Source: Mycobacterium sp. MFM001 (lineage in GTDB: Bacteria; Actinomycetota; Actinomycetes; Mycobacteriales; Mycobacteriaceae). Taken from it: a stretch of DNA of 64,000 nt. The notes beneath the pieces are model-generated. The model worked only from the letters and a program-made list of their open reading frames with translations. It was not told where the DNA came from and did not search any database. The translations under genes and the position numbers were made by a program. The stretch lies in NCBI RefSeq assembly GCF_003402475.1, contig NZ_BFAB01000008.1, forward strand, positions 1 to 64,000, in the 5' to 3' direction. Each line of letters opens with the position of its first letter. The first letter of the stretch is position 1. Shown here piece by piece: positions 30,786 through 41,461 of this stretch.

Positions 30786-32216
30786 ATGGATTTGTCCGGC
30801 ACCTCGGTGCTGGTCACCGGCGGCGGAATCACCGGGCAGTCGGTGCTCACGGCGCTGCGCGAGCTGGGCGCGACGGCGACGCTGTGCGACGACGACCCGG
30901 CGGTGGCAACCCTGAGCCCGTCGGCCGCCGCCGAGCGGATCGCTGATTTTGCGCTGGTGGTCACCAGCCCCGGTTTCAAGCCGACCGCGCCGGTACTCGT
31001 CGCGGCCGCGGCGGCCGGGGTGCCGATCTGGGGTGACGTCGAACTGGCCTGGCGGCTCGACACGTCGGGCCGCTACGGACCGCCGCGGCGCTGGCTGGCC
31101 GTCACCGGCACCAACGGCAAGACCACCACCACCTCGATGCTGCACGCGATGCTGACCGCGGCTGGTTTGGACGCCCGGCTGTGCGGCAACATCGGCAACC
31201 CCGTGCTGGACGTGCTGCGCGAGCCCGCCGAGTTGCTGGCCGTCGAACTGTCCAGCTTCCAGCTGCACTGGGCGCCGTCGCTGCGGCCGGAGGCCGGTGT
31301 GGTGCTCAACATCGCCGAGGACCACCTGGACTGGCACGGCAGCATGGCCGACTACGCCGCCGCCAAGGCGCGGGTGCTGGGCGGCCGGGTCGCCGTCGTC
31401 GGACTCGACGATCAACGGGCCGCGGCGCTGCTGGACACCGCGCCGGCGCCGGTGCGGGTCGGCTTCCGGTTGGGCGAACCCGCCGCCGGCGAACTCGGCG
31501 TGCGCGACGGGCAGCTGATCGACAGAGCCTTTGTGTCAGCCGGCGCCGACGACCTGGCCCTGGCCGGGGTCTCCTCCATTTCGGTGCCCGGGCCGGTGGG
31601 GGTGCTCGACGCGCTGGCCGCGGCGGCGCTGGCCCGCAGCGTCGATGTGCCCGCCACGGCCATCGCGGACGCGCTCGCGTCGTTCCGGGTGGGCCGGCAC
31701 CGCGCCGAACTGGTCGCCGTCGTCGACGGGATCAGCTATGTCGACGACTCCAAGGCCACCAACCCGCACGCCGCCGAGGCGTCGGTGCTGGCCTACCCGC
31801 GGGTGGTGTGGATCGCCGGCGGTCTGCTCAAGGGCGCGTCGGTCGACGAGGCGGTGGCCAGGATGGCGTCGCGGCTGGTCGGGGCGGTGCTGCTCGGCCG
31901 TGACCGGGCGAAGGTTGCCGAGGCGTTATCGCGACACGCGCCGGATGTCCCCGTCGTGGAGCTTGTGACAGGCGAGGATGCTGATATGCATGCGACTGCT
32001 GAGTCTCCTGTGACTCCTGTGACAAGAGTTGTTGCCCTGCCCGGTGAGGTCACCGGCAGTCGCGTGATGGCCGCCGCCGTGGCCGCCGCCCGCGACTTGG
32101 CCGCACCCGGCGACACTGTGCTGCTGGCCCCAGCGGGCGCGTCCTTCGACCAGTTCAGCGGCTACGCCGATCGCGGCGACGCGTTCGCTGCCGCGGTCCG
32201 CGCCACCACCCGGTAG
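30786..32216 (+). CDS. murD: UDP-MurNAc-L-alanine:D-glutamate ligase MurD
   Basis: A 476-aa Mur ligase that adds D-Glu. A Rossmann-like N-domain ([15 protein letters not shown]) is followed by P-loop [31 protein letters not shown] and [20 protein letters not shown] 30786 is one base past the mraY stop. Near residues 395-410 a stretch with repeated SPVTPVT is encoded by short TCCTGTGACTCCTGTGAC repeats, probably a surface loop expansion. Confidence 0.96.
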   Translation: MDLSGTSVLVTGGGITGQSVLTALRELGATATLCDDDPAVATLSPSAAAERIADFALVVTSPGFKPTAPVLVAAAAAGVPIWGDVELAWRLDTSGRYGPPRRWLAVTGTNGKTTTTSMLHAMLTAAGLDARLCGNIGNPVLDVLREPAELLAVELSSFQLHWAPSLRPEAGVVLNIAEDHLDWHGSMADYAAAKARVLGGRVAVVGLDDQRAAALLDTAPAPVRVGFRLGEPAAGELGVRDGQLIDRAFVSAGADDLALAGVSSISVPGPVGVLDALAAAALARSVDVPATAIADALASFRVGRHRAELVAVVDGISYVDDSKATNPHAAEASVLAYPRVVWIAGGLLKGASVDEAVARMASRLVGAVLLGRDRAKVAEALSRHAPDVPVVELVTGEDADMHATAESPVTPVTRVVALPGEVTGSRVMAAAVAAARDLAAPGDTVLLAPAGASFDQFSGYADRGDAFAAAVRATTR

Positions 32217-32219
32217 GCG

Positions 32220-33761
32220 GTGGTGACCAGCGCACTGGCCCGGTTGCTGCACCGGGATCCGAAGGGTGGGGAAACCGCCCAGGCGCCGCGGACCCGGTTC
32301 GGCAGCTGGCTGGGCCGGCCCATGACGTCGTTTCACCTGATCATCGCGGTGGCGGCGCTGCTGACCACGCTCGGGTTGATCATGGTCCTTTCCGCGTCGG
32401 GGGTGCGCTCGTACGACGACGACGGATCGGCCTGGTTGATCTTCGGCCGTCAGGTGATGTGGACGGTGATCGGGCTGGTGGCCTGCTACCTGGCGCTGCG
32501 GGTGCCGGTGCGGTTGATGCGGCGCATGGCATTCTCCGGGTACGCGGTGACGATCGTGCTGCTGGTGCTCGTGCTGGTCCCCGGAATCGGCCACTACGCC
32601 AACGGTTCTCGCGGGTGGTTCGTGATCGCCGGGTTTTCCATGCAGCCCTCCGAGCTGACCAAGATCGCGTTCGCCATCTGGGGGGCGCACCTGCTGGCCG
32701 CCCGGCGGATGGAGCGGGCGTCGCTGCGGGAGATGCTGATCCCGCTGGTGCCGGCGGCCGTCATCGCGCTGGCGCTCATCGTCGCCCAGCCTGACCTCGG
32801 GCAGACGGTGTCGCTGGGCATCATCCTGCTGGCGCTGCTGTGGTACGCCGGTCTGCCGCTGCGGGTGTTCTGCAGCTCGCTGCTCGCGGTGATCGTCTCC
32901 GCGGCGATCCTGGCGGTGTCCGAGGGCTACCGGTCCGACCGGGTCCGGTCCTGGCTCGATCCGGCCGCCGACTCCCAGGGCTCCGGCTACCAGGCCAAAC
33001 AGGCGAAGTTCGCGCTGGCCAACGGCGGTATCTTCGGTCACGGCCTGGGCCAGGGCACCGCGAAGTGGAACTACCTACCCAACGCCCACAACGACTTCAT
33101 CTTCGCGATCATCGGCGAGGAGCTCGGCTTCGTCGGCGCGTTCGGGCTGCTGGCGCTCTTCGGATTGTTCGCCTACACCGGGATGCGCATCGCGCGCCGC
33201 TCCGCCGACCCGTTCCTGCGGCTGCTGACCGCCACCACCACGATGTGGGTGCTGGGCCAGGTGTTCATCAACGTCGGCTACGTGATCGGCCTGCTGCCGG
33301 TCACCGGCCTGCAGCTGCCGCTCATCTCGGCCGGTGGAACATCAACGGCGACAACGCTTCTGATGATCGGCATGATGGCCAACGCGGCACGGCACGAACC
33401 GGAGGCCGTCGCTGCGCTGCGCGCCGGGCGCGACGACCGGATGAACCGGCTGCTGCGGCTGCCGTTGCCCGAGCCGTATTCGCCGACCCGGGTCGAGGCG
33501 CTGCGGGACCGCCTGCGTGCCCGCCCGCAAAACCCCACGCCACCCGCCCGGCCGGCCCGGGCACGCGCGGCCGACCGGCCCGCCCGGGTGCGGGGGCGGC
33601 ATGATGGAGGTGGCGATCGCAAGCGCGGCGCAGCCGGGCGCAGCGCGTCGCCACATCACAACCGTGGCGATCGCCGGCGCGGCGGTTCGCCACCATGGCA
33701 CGAACAGCGGCACGCGCGCGGCGGGCGCGCTCGCGCACTGGAAGGTCAGCGTTACGGGTGA
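32220..33761 (+). CDS. ftsW: SEDS septal glycosyltransferase FtsW (with repeat-derived C-terminal tail)
   Basis: A 513-aa polytopic SEDS protein that polymerises lipid II with FtsI. The family motifs are [52 protein letters not shown] and [17 protein letters not shown]. About ten membrane segments span 38-400. The C-terminal about 110 residues are basic and cytoplasmic and end with RALEGQRYG, as in M. tuberculosis; inside this tail 33610-33693 is copied from a dispersed palindromic repeat. Starts at tandem GTG codons 32220/32223. Stop overlaps murG. Confidence 0.95.
   Translation: MVTSALARLLHRDPKGGETAQAPRTRFGSWLGRPMTSFHLIIAVAALLTTLGLIMVLSASGVRSYDDDGSAWLIFGRQVMWTVIGLVACYLALRVPVRLMRRMAFSGYAVTIVLLVLVLVPGIGHYANGSRGWFVIAGFSMQPSELTKIAFAIWGAHLLAARRMERASLREMLIPLVPAAVIALALIVAQPDLGQTVSLGIILLALLWYAGLPLRVFCSSLLAVIVSAAILAVSEGYRSDRVRSWLDPAADSQGSGYQAKQAKFALANGGIFGHGLGQGTAKWNYLPNAHNDFIFAIIGEELGFVGAFGLLALFGLFAYTGMRIARRSADPFLRLLTATTTMWVLGQVFINVGYVIGLLPVTGLQLPLISAGGTSTATTLLMIGMMANAARHEPEAVAALRAGRDDRMNRLLRLPLPEPYSPTRVEALRDRLRARPQNPTPPARPARARAADRPARVRGRHDGGGDRKRGAAGRSASPHHNRGDRRRGGSPPWHEQRHARGGRARALEGQRYG
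33610..33693. repeat. Two palindromic GGCGATCGC repeat units inside the ftsW 3' coding region
   Basis: Unit 1 (33610-33654) has perfect 7-bp ends GTGGCGA/TCGCCAC and the core GGCGATCGCAAGCGCGGCG; unit 2 (33664-33693) has the same ends and a shorter interior. The core matches copies at 19690 and 55392 over about 27 bp. The units are read through in frame and encode part of the FtsW tail. Confidence 0.85.
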
Positions 33762-34924
33762 GGGATTCGGTCACAGAGCCGACCAGCGGGGTGAACAGCA
33801 ACTCCCGGCCGGGCGGCGCGTCGTTGTCGGTGGTGCTCGCCGGGGGCGGCACGGCCGGACACGTCGAGCCCGCGATGGCCGTCGCTGACGCGCTGGTGGC
33901 GCTGGACCCGCAGGTCCGCATCACCGCGCTGGGCACGCCGCGCGGCCTGGAGACCCGGCTGGTCCCCGAACGCGGCTACCACCTCGAGCTGATCACCCCG
34001 GTTCCGTTGCCCCGCAAGCCCACTGGAGACCTGCTCCGGCTACCACCGCGGGTGATGCGCGCAGTACGGCAAACCCGCGCGGTGCTCGACGGCGTCGCCG
34101 CCGACGTGGTGGTGGGGTTCGGCGGATATGTGGCGCTGCCGGCCTATCTGGCGGCGCGCCGGCGTCGCGTCCCGGTGGTGATCCACGAGGCCAACGCCAG
34201 CGCCGGGCTGGCCAACCGGGTCGGGGTCCGCTTCGCGCAGCGCGTGCTTTCCGCGGTGCCCGATTGCGGGCTGCCGCGCGCCGAGGTGGTCGGCGTGCCG
34301 GTCCGCTCGGCTATCACGTCGCTGGACCGTGCGGCGTTGCGGTCGCAGGCGCGCGCGCATTTCGGCTTCGCCGACGACGCCCGGGTGCTGCTGGTGTTCG
34401 GCGGCTCGCAGGGCGCGGCGTCGATCAACCGGGCCGTCGCCGCGGCCGCCGCCGACTTGGCCGCCGCGGGCGTGGCCGTGCTGCATGCCTACGGCGCAAA
34501 GAACACGCTCGACCTGCGCGCCCCGGCGCCGGGCGACCCGCCGTACGTGGCCGTGCCGTATCTGGACCGGATGGACCTGGCCTATGCCGCCGCCGATTTG
34601 GCGATCTGCCGCTCGGGGGCGATGACGGTCGCCGAAGTGTCGGCCGTCGGCCTGCCGGCCGTGTACGTGCCGCTGCCGATCGGCAACGGCGAGCAGCGGC
34701 TCAACGCCCTGCCGGTGGTCAACGCCGGCGGCGGCCTGCTGGTCGCCGACGCCGAGCTGACGCCGGGTTTCGTGGCCGAGCAGGTGGCCGGGCTGCTCAC
34801 CGACCCGCCGCGGCTGGCGGCGATGACGGCGGCCGCGGCGCGGGTCGGTCACCGCGACGCGGCCGAGCAGGTCGCGCGCGTCGCGTTGGACGTGGCGTGT
34901 GCCGTGCGCCGGGGGCGGCGATGA
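33758..34924 (+). CDS. murG: UDP-GlcNAc:lipid I GlcNAc transferase MurG
   Basis: A 388-aa GT28 enzyme that converts lipid I to lipid II on the inner face of the membrane. [22 protein letters not shown] is the N-terminal glycine loop, [16 protein letters not shown] the membrane-side motif, [15 protein letters not shown] the third glycine motif and [31 protein letters not shown] the UDP-GlcNAc site. GTG 33758 overlaps the ftsW stop (GTGA); about 25 residues precede the conserved core, as in the Mtb enzyme. Confidence 0.96.
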   Translation: MRDSVTEPTSGVNSNSRPGGASLSVVLAGGGTAGHVEPAMAVADALVALDPQVRITALGTPRGLETRLVPERGYHLELITPVPLPRKPTGDLLRLPPRVMRAVRQTRAVLDGVAADVVVGFGGYVALPAYLAARRRRVPVVIHEANASAGLANRVGVRFAQRVLSAVPDCGLPRAEVVGVPVRSAITSLDRAALRSQARAHFGFADDARVLLVFGGSQGAASINRAVAAAAADLAAAGVAVLHAYGAKNTLDLRAPAPGDPPYVAVPYLDRMDLAYAAADLAICRSGAMTVAEVSAVGLPAVYVPLPIGNGEQRLNALPVVNAGGGLLVADAELTPGFVAEQVAGLLTDPPRLAAMTAAAARVGHRDAAEQVARVALDVACAVRRGRR

Positions 34925-36378
34925 CCGCAGAGCCGCTGCCCCGCGAGCTGCAACGGGTCCACATGGTCGGCATCGGGGGAGCGGGCATGTCGGGGATCGC
35001 CCGCATCCTGCTCGACCGCGGCGGCATGGTGTCGGGGTCGGACGCCAAGGAGTCGCGCGGGGTGCGTGCGCTGCGGGCCCGCGGCGCGGTGATCCGGATC
35101 GGCCACGACGCGTCGTCGCTGGACCTGCTGCCGGGCGGCGCCACCGCGGTGATCACCACCCATGCCGCGATACCGAAAACCAACCCGGAGCTCGTCGAGG
35201 CCCGCCGTCGCGGCATCCCGGTGGTGCTGCGGCCCGCGGTGCTGGCCAAGCTGATGGCCGGGCGCACGACGCTGATGGTGACCGGCACGCACGGCAAGAC
35301 GACGACGACGTCGATGCTCATCGTCGCGCTGCAGCACTGCGGCAAAGACCCGTCGTTCGCGGTCGGCGGCGAGATGGGGGAGGCCGGCACCAACGCCCAC
35401 CACGGCAGCGGCAACTACTTTGTCGCCGAGGCCGACGAAAGCGACGGCTCGCTGCTGGAGTACACCCCGAACGTCGCCGTGGTGACCAACATCGAATCCG
35501 ACCATCTGGACTTCTTCGGCAGCGCCGACGCCTACGCCGCGGTGTTCGACTCGTTCGTGGAGCGGCTCGCCCCGGGCGGGGCGCTGGTGATCTGCACTGA
35601 CGACCCGGGCGCGGCGGCGCTGGCGGAACGCACTGCGGCACTGGGGATTCGGGTGCTGCGCTACGGCTCGACGGGCGATCAGTTGGCCGGCAGGCTGCTG
35701 TCCTGGGAGCAGCAGGGCACCGGTGCGGTTGCGCGGATCGAGCTGGCCGGCGACACCCGCCCGTGGGTGATGCGGCTGTCGGTGCCCGGCCGGCACATGG
35801 CGCTCAACGCGCTGGGCGCGTTGCTGGCCGCCATCGAGACCGGCGCCTCGCCCGACTGCGTGCTCGACGGGCTGGCTGGCTTCGAAGGGGTGCGTCGCCG
35901 GTTCGAATTGATCGGCACCGCGGCGTCGGTCCAGGTGTTCGACGACTACGCGCACCACCCGACCGAGATCAGCGCGACACTGGCCGCGGTCCGCACCCTG
36001 CTCGAGCAGAGCGGTAGTGGCCGGTCGGTCGCGGTGTTCCAGCCGCATTTGTATTCCCGCACAAGGGATTTCGCGGCGCAATTCGGCCGGGCGCTCGATG
36101 CGGCCGACGAGGTCTTCGTGCTCGACGTGTACGCCGCGCGCGAACAGCCGCTGGCCGGTGTCAGCGGCGCCAGCGTCGCCGAGCACGTCAGCGTGCCGGT
36201 GCACTACCTACCGGACTTCTCCGCGGTCGCCGAGACGGTGGCCGCGGCCGTCGGGCCGGGCGACGTCGTCGTCACCATGGGTGCCGGCGACGTGACCATG
36301 CTGGGGCCCGAGATCCTCACCGCGCTGCGGGTGCGAGCCAACCGCAGCGCGCCTGGACGGCCGGGGATGTTGTTATGA
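34921..36378 (+). CDS. murC: UDP-MurNAc:L-alanine ligase MurC
   Basis: A 485-aa Mur ligase that starts the stem peptide by adding L-Ala. [21 protein letters not shown] is the N-terminal UDP-binding loop; [19 protein letters not shown] the ATP loop; [30 protein letters not shown] carries the magnesium site; [16 protein letters not shown] starts the C-domain. ATG 34921 overlaps the murG stop, and the stop overlaps ftsQ. Mtb MurC is 494 aa. Confidence 0.97.
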   Translation: MTAEPLPRELQRVHMVGIGGAGMSGIARILLDRGGMVSGSDAKESRGVRALRARGAVIRIGHDASSLDLLPGGATAVITTHAAIPKTNPELVEARRRGIPVVLRPAVLAKLMAGRTTLMVTGTHGKTTTTSMLIVALQHCGKDPSFAVGGEMGEAGTNAHHGSGNYFVAEADESDGSLLEYTPNVAVVTNIESDHLDFFGSADAYAAVFDSFVERLAPGGALVICTDDPGAAALAERTAALGIRVLRYGSTGDQLAGRLLSWEQQGTGAVARIELAGDTRPWVMRLSVPGRHMALNALGALLAAIETGASPDCVLDGLAGFEGVRRRFELIGTAASVQVFDDYAHHPTEISATLAAVRTLLEQSGSGRSVAVFQPHLYSRTRDFAAQFGRALDAADEVFVLDVYAAREQPLAGVSGASVAEHVSVPVHYLPDFSAVAETVAAAVGPGDVVVTMGAGDVTMLGPEILTALRVRANRSAPGRPGMLL

Positions 36379-37277
36379 CCGAGCCGAACGATTCGCCGTC
36401 CGAGGTCGTGACCGAACCGATCTTCGCCGCCGGGCCGCCGCCGGAGGGAGCTCCGCCCGGGGAATTCGAGGGTCCCCGCCGGCGGGCCCGTCGGGAACGC
36501 GCCGAACGGCGTGCGGCGCAGGCCCGCGCGCGGGCGATCGAGCAGGCTCGCCGCGAAGCCAAACTCCGGGCCCGCGGAGAAAGCGGCGACGCGAAACCCG
36601 TTCCGCGCGGCGCGGTTCGGGGGCTGAAGATGGCGCTGGCGACGATCCTGATCTCGGTGATCGCCGTCGCACTGGGGTTGATCCTGTACTTCACGCCGGT
36701 GATGTCGGCGCGCAGCATCGTCGTCACCGGGACGGGGGTGGTGACCCGCGAGGAGGTCCTCGACGCGGCCAAGGTGCGGCCGGGTACGCCGCTGTTGCAG
36801 ATTGACACCGGCGGGGTCGCCGACCGGGTGGCCGCCATTCGCCGGGTGGCCAGTGCGCGAGTGCAGCGCCAGTACCCGTCGGCGCTGCGGATCACCATCG
36901 TCGAGCGAATCCCGGTGGTAGTCAAGGACTTTCCGGACGGCCCGCATCTCTACGACCGCGACGGCGTCGACTTCGCGACCGCACCGCCGCCGCCGGCATT
37001 GCCGTACCTCGACGTCGACAACCCCGGCCCGAGCGACCCGGCGACCAAGGCTGCGCTCGAGGTGCTGACCGCGCTGCGTCCGGAGGTGGCTGGACAGGTG
37101 GGCCGGATCGCGGCGCCGTCGGTGGCCTCGATCACGCTGACCCTGACCGACGGGCGCACGGTGATCTGGGGGACCACCGACCGCACCGAGGAAAAGGCCG
37201 AGAAACTGGCGGCGCTGCTGACCCAGCCCGGGCACACCTACGACGTGTCCAGCCCCGACTTGCCGACTGTCAAGTAG
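36375..37277 (+). CDS. ftsQ: Cell division protein FtsQ
   Basis: A 300-aa bitopic division protein. The first about 80 residues are a highly charged cytoplasmic region with arginine-rich helices ([19 protein letters not shown]). One transmembrane helix ([18 protein letters not shown]) is followed by a POTRA domain ([25 protein letters not shown]) and the FtsQ beta domain. It recruits FtsL/FtsB to the septum. ATG 36375 overlaps the murC stop. The gene is followed after 12 bp by a large palindrome. Confidence 0.95.
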   Translation: MTEPNDSPSEVVTEPIFAAGPPPEGAPPGEFEGPRRRARRERAERRAAQARARAIEQARREAKLRARGESGDAKPVPRGAVRGLKMALATILISVIAVALGLILYFTPVMSARSIVVTGTGVVTREEVLDAAKVRPGTPLLQIDTGGVADRVAAIRRVASARVQRQYPSALRITIVERIPVVVKDFPDGPHLYDRDGVDFATAPPPPALPYLDVDNPGPSDPATKAALEVLTALRPEVAGQVGRIAAPSVASITLTLTDGRTVIWGTTDRTEEKAEKLAALLTQPGHTYDVSSPDLPTVK

Positions 37278-37288
37278 GCGCGCTCCCG

Positions 37289-37344
37289 CGAACGTGCGGC
37301 ACGCCGCACACTCGACGCCGAGAGTGCAGCTGGCCGCACGCTCG
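37289..37344. repeat. 26-bp inverted repeat between ftsQ and ftsZ
   Basis: Arms 37289-37314 and 37319-37344 pair at 21 of 26 positions with a 4-nt spacer. The left arm itself folds, as GTGCGGC-AC-GCCGCAC is a perfect 7-bp stem. It begins 12 bp after the ftsQ stop and about 200 bp before ftsZ, so it may terminate or process the upstream transcript, leaving ftsZ to its own promoters. Confidence 0.75.
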
Positions 37345-37545
37345 ACACAGGGCCGGCGCGCGGTGGCCAAATCTCGAGAAAAATTTGCGTGTCGCGCGTC
37401 GGCGCGCCTGCGCGGATAGCGCCCGTCGTGCCCATACCGTTCTGTTTGCGCGGAACTACCTGACATAACTCTAACCCTTTAGTTGAGGTTTAGGTTTGCC
37501 AGGCGGCTACGCCACCAGGCCAAGTCCCACAGGGAGGAAGACGGA
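37345..37545 (+). promoter_or_regulatory. ftsZ leader and promoter region
   Basis: A 200-bp non-coding region with markedly lower GC near CATAACTCTAACCCTTTAG (around 37463-37481), followed by an AGGGAGG ribosome site at 37531-37537. In M. tuberculosis the ftsQ-ftsZ interval contains several ftsZ promoters; the AT-rich stretch here is the best candidate for one. No transcription start can be proved from sequence. Confidence 0.5.
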
Positions 37546-38685
37546 ATGATGACCCCCCCGCATAACTACCTGGCCGTCATCAAAGTCGTGGGTATCGGCG
37601 GCGGCGGCGTCAACGCCGTCAACCGGATGATCGAGCAGGGCCTCAAGGGCGTGGAGTTCATCGCCATCAACACCGACGCGCAGGCGCTGTTGATGAGCGA
37701 TGCCGACGTCAAGCTCGACGTCGGTCGCGAATCCACCCGCGGACTGGGCGCCGGCGCCGACCCCGAGGTCGGCCGTAAGGCCGCCGAGGACGCCAAGGAC
37801 GAGATCGAGGAGCTGCTGCGCGGCGCGGACATGGTGTTCGTCACCGCCGGCGAAGGCGGCGGCACCGGCACCGGCGGGGCGCCTGTCGTCGCCAGCATCG
37901 CCCGCAAGCTGGGCGCGCTGACCGTCGGCGTCGTCACCAGGCCGTTCTCGTTCGAGGGCAAGCGGCGCGGTCTTCAAGCCGAGACCGGCATCACCACGCT
38001 GCGGGAAAGCTGCGACACCCTGATCGTGATCCCCAACGACCGGTTGCTGCAGATGGGCGACGCCGCGGTGTCACTGATGGATGCGTTCCGCAGCGCCGAC
38101 GAGGTGCTGCTCAACGGTGTGCAGGGCATCACCGACCTGATCACCACGCCGGGCCTGATCAACGTCGACTTCGCGGACGTCAAGGGCATCATGAGCGGCG
38201 CGGGGACGGCGCTCATGGGGATCGGCTCGTCCCGCGGCGACGGCCGGGCGCTGAAAGCCGCTGAGATCGCGATCAATTCGCCGCTGCTGGAGCAGTCCAT
38301 GGAGGGTGCGCGCGGTGTGCTGATGTCGATCGCCGGTGGCAGCGACCTGGGCCTGTTCGAAATCAACGAGGCGGCCTCACTGGTGCAGGATGCCGCCCAC
38401 CAGGACGCCAACATCATCTTCGGCACGGTCATCGACGACTCGCTCGGCGACGAGGTCCGGGTAACCGTGATCGCGGCGGGCTTCGACGCCGCCGGGCCGG
38501 GCCGAAAGCCGATTGTCGGCAGCGGCCAGGCCCAGACCATCGCGCCGGGACAGGCCGGCAAGGTGGCCTCGCCGCTGTTCGAACCCGCTGACGCGGTCAG
38601 CGTGCCGCTGCCGACCAACGGCTCGACGCTGGACATCGGCGGCGAGGACGACGACGTCGACGTGCCGCCGTTCATGCGGCGCTAG
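37546..38685 (+). CDS. ftsZ: Tubulin-like division GTPase FtsZ
   Basis: A 379-aa GTPase that polymerises into the Z ring. [20 protein letters not shown] is the first nucleotide loop, [14 protein letters not shown] the tubulin signature G-box, and [15 protein letters not shown] contains the T7 catalytic loop. The C-terminus [12 protein letters not shown] is the conserved peptide that binds FtsW and SepF in mycobacteria. Tandem ATG codons at 37546 and 37549; the first has the better distance to AGGGAGG, while the second gives the MTPPHNYL start known from Mtb. Confidence 0.98.
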   Translation: MMTPPHNYLAVIKVVGIGGGGVNAVNRMIEQGLKGVEFIAINTDAQALLMSDADVKLDVGRESTRGLGAGADPEVGRKAAEDAKDEIEELLRGADMVFVTAGEGGGTGTGGAPVVASIARKLGALTVGVVTRPFSFEGKRRGLQAETGITTLRESCDTLIVIPNDRLLQMGDAAVSLMDAFRSADEVLLNGVQGITDLITTPGLINVDFADVKGIMSGAGTALMGIGSSRGDGRALKAAEIAINSPLLEQSMEGARGVLMSIAGGSDLGLFEINEAASLVQDAAHQDANIIFGTVIDDSLGDEVRVTVIAAGFDAAGPGRKPIVGSGQAQTIAPGQAGKVASPLFEPADAVSVPLPTNGSTLDIGGEDDDVDVPPFMRR

Positions 38686-38697
38686 CACACTGGGCAG

Positions 38698-39396
38698 GTG
38701 AGCGTTCGCATCCGGCGGGTGACGACCACCCGGGCGGGCGGCGTCTCGGCGCCGCCCTACGACAGCTTCAATCTTGGCGACCACGTGGGCGACGACCCTG
38801 CTGCGGTGGCGGCCAACCGAGCGCGGCTGGCCGCTGCCATCGGGCACCCGCTGATCTGGATGAACCAGGTCCACGGCGATCGGGTCGAGGTGGTCGACGG
38901 GCTGCGCGACGCCGCCGTCGACGACACCGATGCCCTGGTGACCGCCGAGCCTGGATTGGCGCTGGCGGTGCTGAGTGCCGACTGCGTGCCGGTGTTGATG
39001 GCCGACGCACGCGCCGGGGTCGTGGCCGCGGTGCACGCCGGCCGGGTCGGCGCAGCCGCCGGCGTGGTGGCCCGCACGCTGGAGGCGATGCTGGGCGTCG
39101 GCGCCCACGCCGACGACATTTCCGCTCTGCTCGGCCCGGCGGTGAGCGGCCGCAACTACGAAGTGCCCGCCGCGATGGCCGACGAGGTGGAGGCGGCGCT
39201 ACCGGGAAGTCGCACCACCACCTCGGCGGGGACCCCAGGCCTGGATCTTCGGGCCGGAATCGCTTGCCAGCTCAAGGATTTGGGCGTAACGGCGATCGAC
39301 ATCGACCCGCGTTGCACGGTCGACGACACCAGCCTGTTCAGCCATCGCCGCGGCGCGCCGACCGGCCGGATGGCGTCGGTGGTGTGGATCGAATGA
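38698..39396 (+). CDS. pgeF: YfiH/LACC1-family (PgeF) polyphenol oxidase-like protein
   Basis: A 232-aa protein of the DUF152/YfiH family. The conserved metal-binding features are present: NQVHGDRVEVV (His), SADCVPVLMADA (Cys) and VHAGRVGAAAGVV (His). Family members act as purine nucleoside phosphorylases/deaminases (LACC1) or edit peptidoglycan precursor misincorporation of L-Ser (PgeF in E. coli). The position directly after ftsZ and 4 bp before yggS is typical of Gram-positive and actinobacterial dcw clusters. GTG 38698. Corresponds to Rv2149c. Confidence 0.9.
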   Translation: MSVRIRRVTTTRAGGVSAPPYDSFNLGDHVGDDPAAVAANRARLAAAIGHPLIWMNQVHGDRVEVVDGLRDAAVDDTDALVTAEPGLALAVLSADCVPVLMADARAGVVAAVHAGRVGAAAGVVARTLEAMLGVGAHADDISALLGPAVSGRNYEVPAAMADEVEAALPGSRTTTSAGTPGLDLRAGIACQLKDLGVTAIDIDPRCTVDDTSLFSHRRGAPTGRMASVVWIE

Positions 39397-40148
39397 CCGC
39401 CGTGCTGCACAACCGGGAATCCGAATTGGCCGACGCCTTGAGCGCACTGCGCCGGCGCCTTGCGGCGGCCGCCGAGGCGGCCGGACGCAATGTCGACGAA
39501 ATTGAACTTCTGCCGATTACCAAATTCTTTCCGGCAACCGATGTGGCGATTTTGTCGCGATTGGGATGCGGGGCGTTCGGCGAATCCCGCGAGCAGGAAG
39601 CGTCGGCGAAGGTGCGACAAGTCGGGGAGTTGCTGGGACCCGCGGCGAGTTCGGTGCAGTGGCACATGGTGGGCCAGATCCAGCGCAACAAGGCCCGGTC
39701 GCTGGCAGCCTGGGCGCACACCGCCCACTCGGTCAGCAGCACCCGGGTGGTGAGCGCGCTCGACCGCGCGGTGGGCGCGGCGCTGCAGGAAGGCCGTCGC
39801 GAGCATCCGCTGCGGATCTACGTGCAGATCAGCCTCGACGGCGACGTGTCCCGCGGCGGCGTCGACGTCGCCCAGCCGGACGCCGTCGACGAGATCTGTG
39901 CCCAGGTCGACGCAGCCGATGCCCTGGAATTCGTTGGGTTGATGGCCATCCCGCCGCTGGACTGTGATGCCGACGCCGCGTTCGCGCGGCTGCAATCCGA
40001 GCATCACCGGGTCCTGCAGTCGCACCCGAGCGCGGTGGGTTTGTCGGCCGGCATGTCAAACGACCTGGAAACCGCCGTCAAACATGGTTCGACCTGTGTG
40101 CGTGTCGGTACCGCGTTAATGGGCCGTCGACCGTTACGGTCACCGTGA
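39393..40148 (+). CDS. yggS: Pyridoxal-phosphate homeostasis protein YggS/YlmE
   Basis: A 251-aa single-domain fold III PLP protein, similar to the alanine racemase N-terminal barrel. [14 protein letters not shown] carries the Schiff-base lysine, [17 protein letters not shown] and [15 protein letters not shown] line the phosphate site, and [28 protein letters not shown] is the C-terminal phosphate-binding signature. It keeps free PLP and amino acid pools in balance. ATG 39393 overlaps the pgeF stop (ATGA). Corresponds to Rv2148c (258 aa). Confidence 0.95.
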   Translation: MTAVLHNRESELADALSALRRRLAAAAEAAGRNVDEIELLPITKFFPATDVAILSRLGCGAFGESREQEASAKVRQVGELLGPAASSVQWHMVGQIQRNKARSLAAWAHTAHSVSSTRVVSALDRAVGAALQEGRREHPLRIYVQISLDGDVSRGGVDVAQPDAVDEICAQVDAADALEFVGLMAIPPLDCDADAAFARLQSEHHRVLQSHPSAVGLSAGMSNDLETAVKHGSTCVRVGTALMGRRPLRSP

Positions 40149-40161
40149 ACTAGTCACTCCA

Positions 40162-40176
40162 GTCACATCTTCATCA
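40162..40176 (+). repeat. 15-bp element GTCACATCTTCATCA upstream of sepF
   Basis: A 15-bp sequence 40 bp before the sepF ATG that recurs with one change (GTCACATCCTCATCA) at 40922-40936, 18 bp before yggT. It lies just after two GTCAC motifs nine bases apart. A shared regulator or promoter element is possible; nothing proves it. Confidence 0.5.
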
Positions 40177-40215
40177 CAGACACCGAATCTTCAGCCGCCA
40201 AGAAGGGGTCCCGAG

Positions 40216-40851
40216 ATGAGCACACTCCACAAGGTCAAGGCCTACTTCGGTATGGCGCCGATGGAGGACTACGACGACGAGTACTACGACGACGACCGCG
40301 CTCCCACCCAGCACGGCTACTCGCGCCGCCGGTTCGACGACGGGTACGACCGCTACGAGGGGCGCGACTACGACGACCCGCGCGGTGAGCCGACCGACTA
40401 CCCGCCGGGCAGCTACCGCAGCGGCTACGCCGACGACCACCGCTTCCGGTCCCGCGACTTCGAACGCACCGAACTGGCCCGGCCGCGATTCGGGGCGTTG
40501 CGGGGCTCGACCCGCGGCGCGCTGGCGATGGATCCGCGCCGGATGGCCATGTTGTTCGAGGAGGGCAGCCCGCTGTCGAAGATCACCACGCTGCGGCCCA
40601 AGGACTACAGCGAGGCCCGGACCATCGGCGAGCGGTTCCGCGACGGCACGCCGGTGATCATGGATCTGGTGTCGATGGACAACGCCGACGCCAAGCGGCT
40701 GGTCGATTTCGCCGCCGGGCTGGCCTTCGCGCTGCGGGGCTCGTTCGACAAAGTCGCGACCAAGGTGTTCCTGCTGTCGCCCGCCGACGTCGACGTGACG
40801 CCGGAGGAACGTCGCCGGATCGCCGAGACCGGCTTCTACGCCTACCAGTAA
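40216..40851 (+). CDS. sepF: Cell division protein SepF
   Basis: A 211-aa protein. It starts with an amphipathic membrane-anchor helix ([26 protein letters not shown]), continues with an acidic/aromatic disordered linker rich in Tyr, Asp and Arg, and ends in the SepF/YlmF domain ([53 protein letters not shown] is the span at about residues 120-175). SepF tethers FtsZ to the membrane by its C-terminal tail and is essential in mycobacteria. ATG 40216 with AAGAAGGGG upstream. Confidence 0.95.
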   Translation: MSTLHKVKAYFGMAPMEDYDDEYYDDDRAPTQHGYSRRRFDDGYDRYEGRDYDDPRGEPTDYPPGSYRSGYADDHRFRSRDFERTELARPRFGALRGSTRGALAMDPRRMAMLFEEGSPLSKITTLRPKDYSEARTIGERFRDGTPVIMDLVSMDNADAKRLVDFAAGLAFALRGSFDKVATKVFLLSPADVDVTPEERRRIAETGFYAYQ

Positions 40852-40921
40852 CCAGGCCCGCCACCCGTGGCCGGGTAGGCTGACAATCACCGCGCCGACC
40901 ACCGTCGGTGCTGTCGTGAAT

Positions 40922-40936
40922 GTCACATCCTCATCA
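40922..40936 (+). repeat. Second copy of the 15-bp element, upstream of yggT
   Basis: GTCACATCCTCATCA, 14 of 15 identical to the sepF-upstream copy. It ends 17 bp before the yggT TTG, so it lies in the leader or core promoter. Confidence 0.5.
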
Positions 40937-40953
40937 GTAAGGTCGGGCTCTCG

Positions 40954-41244
40954 TTGGCGCTCTTCTTCAAAATCCTGGGCTTTGCGCTGTTCGTCTTCTG
41001 GCTCCTGCTGATCGCCCGGGTGGTCATCGAGTTCATCCGGTCGTTCAGCCGCGATTGGCGACCGCGTGGCGCCACCGTGGTGATCCTGGAGCTCATCATG
41101 TCGCTCACCGATCCGCCGGTGAAGCTGCTGCGCCGGCTGATCCCGCAGCTCACCATCGGCGCCGTGCGCTTCGACCTGTCGATCATGGTGCTGCTGCTCG
41201 TGGCGTTCATCGGCATGCAACTGGCCTTCAGTGCCGCCGTCTAA
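40954..41244 (+). CDS. yggT: YggT/YlmG-family membrane protein
   Basis: A 96-aa protein with two transmembrane helices (ILGFALFVFWLLLIARVVIEFI and FDLSIMVLLLVAFIGMQLAF) separated by a conserved cytoplasmic loop (LTDPPVKLLRRLIPQLT), the YggT signature. Its chloroplast and bacterial relatives affect membrane and division-site organisation; the exact function is unsettled. TTG 40954 gives 96 residues, the same length as Rv2146c. Placed between sepF and wag31. Confidence 0.92.
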   Translation: MALFFKILGFALFVFWLLLIARVVIEFIRSFSRDWRPRGATVVILELIMSLTDPPVKLLRRLIPQLTIGAVRFDLSIMVLLLVAFIGMQLAFSAAV

Positions 41245-41461
41245 CGCGTAAGACCGTTTGCGGCAGCGGCATTTTGGTTTCTAAGGCAGCGATTTCGCCG
41301 GCTCTTAAAGTTTGAAATTCGGTCTTAATTATCGGGCGAATCGGCAACCGGCGGGTCTGGTGTGACAGGATGGGCGGCAGTTGCAGTACGGCTACGACAC
41401 TGTTCATGCCGATCTACACTTTCCAGATCGGTTTGACCGTCCAGACTCGAGGGGGCAAACA
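41245..41461 (+). promoter_or_regulatory. wag31 upstream region
   Basis: A 217-bp non-coding stretch, AT-rich for this genome around 41280-41335 (TTTCTAAGGCAGCGATTTCG and TTAAAGTTTGAAATTC), followed by a GAGGGGG ribosome site before the wag31 ATG. Such a dip suggests an independent wag31 promoter. I see no clear hexamers. Confidence 0.4.

Noticed and set aside
29306..31063. 585-codon minus-strand frame opposite murF, mraY and murD
   Set aside because: Antisense shadow; no recognisable domain and no ribosome site.
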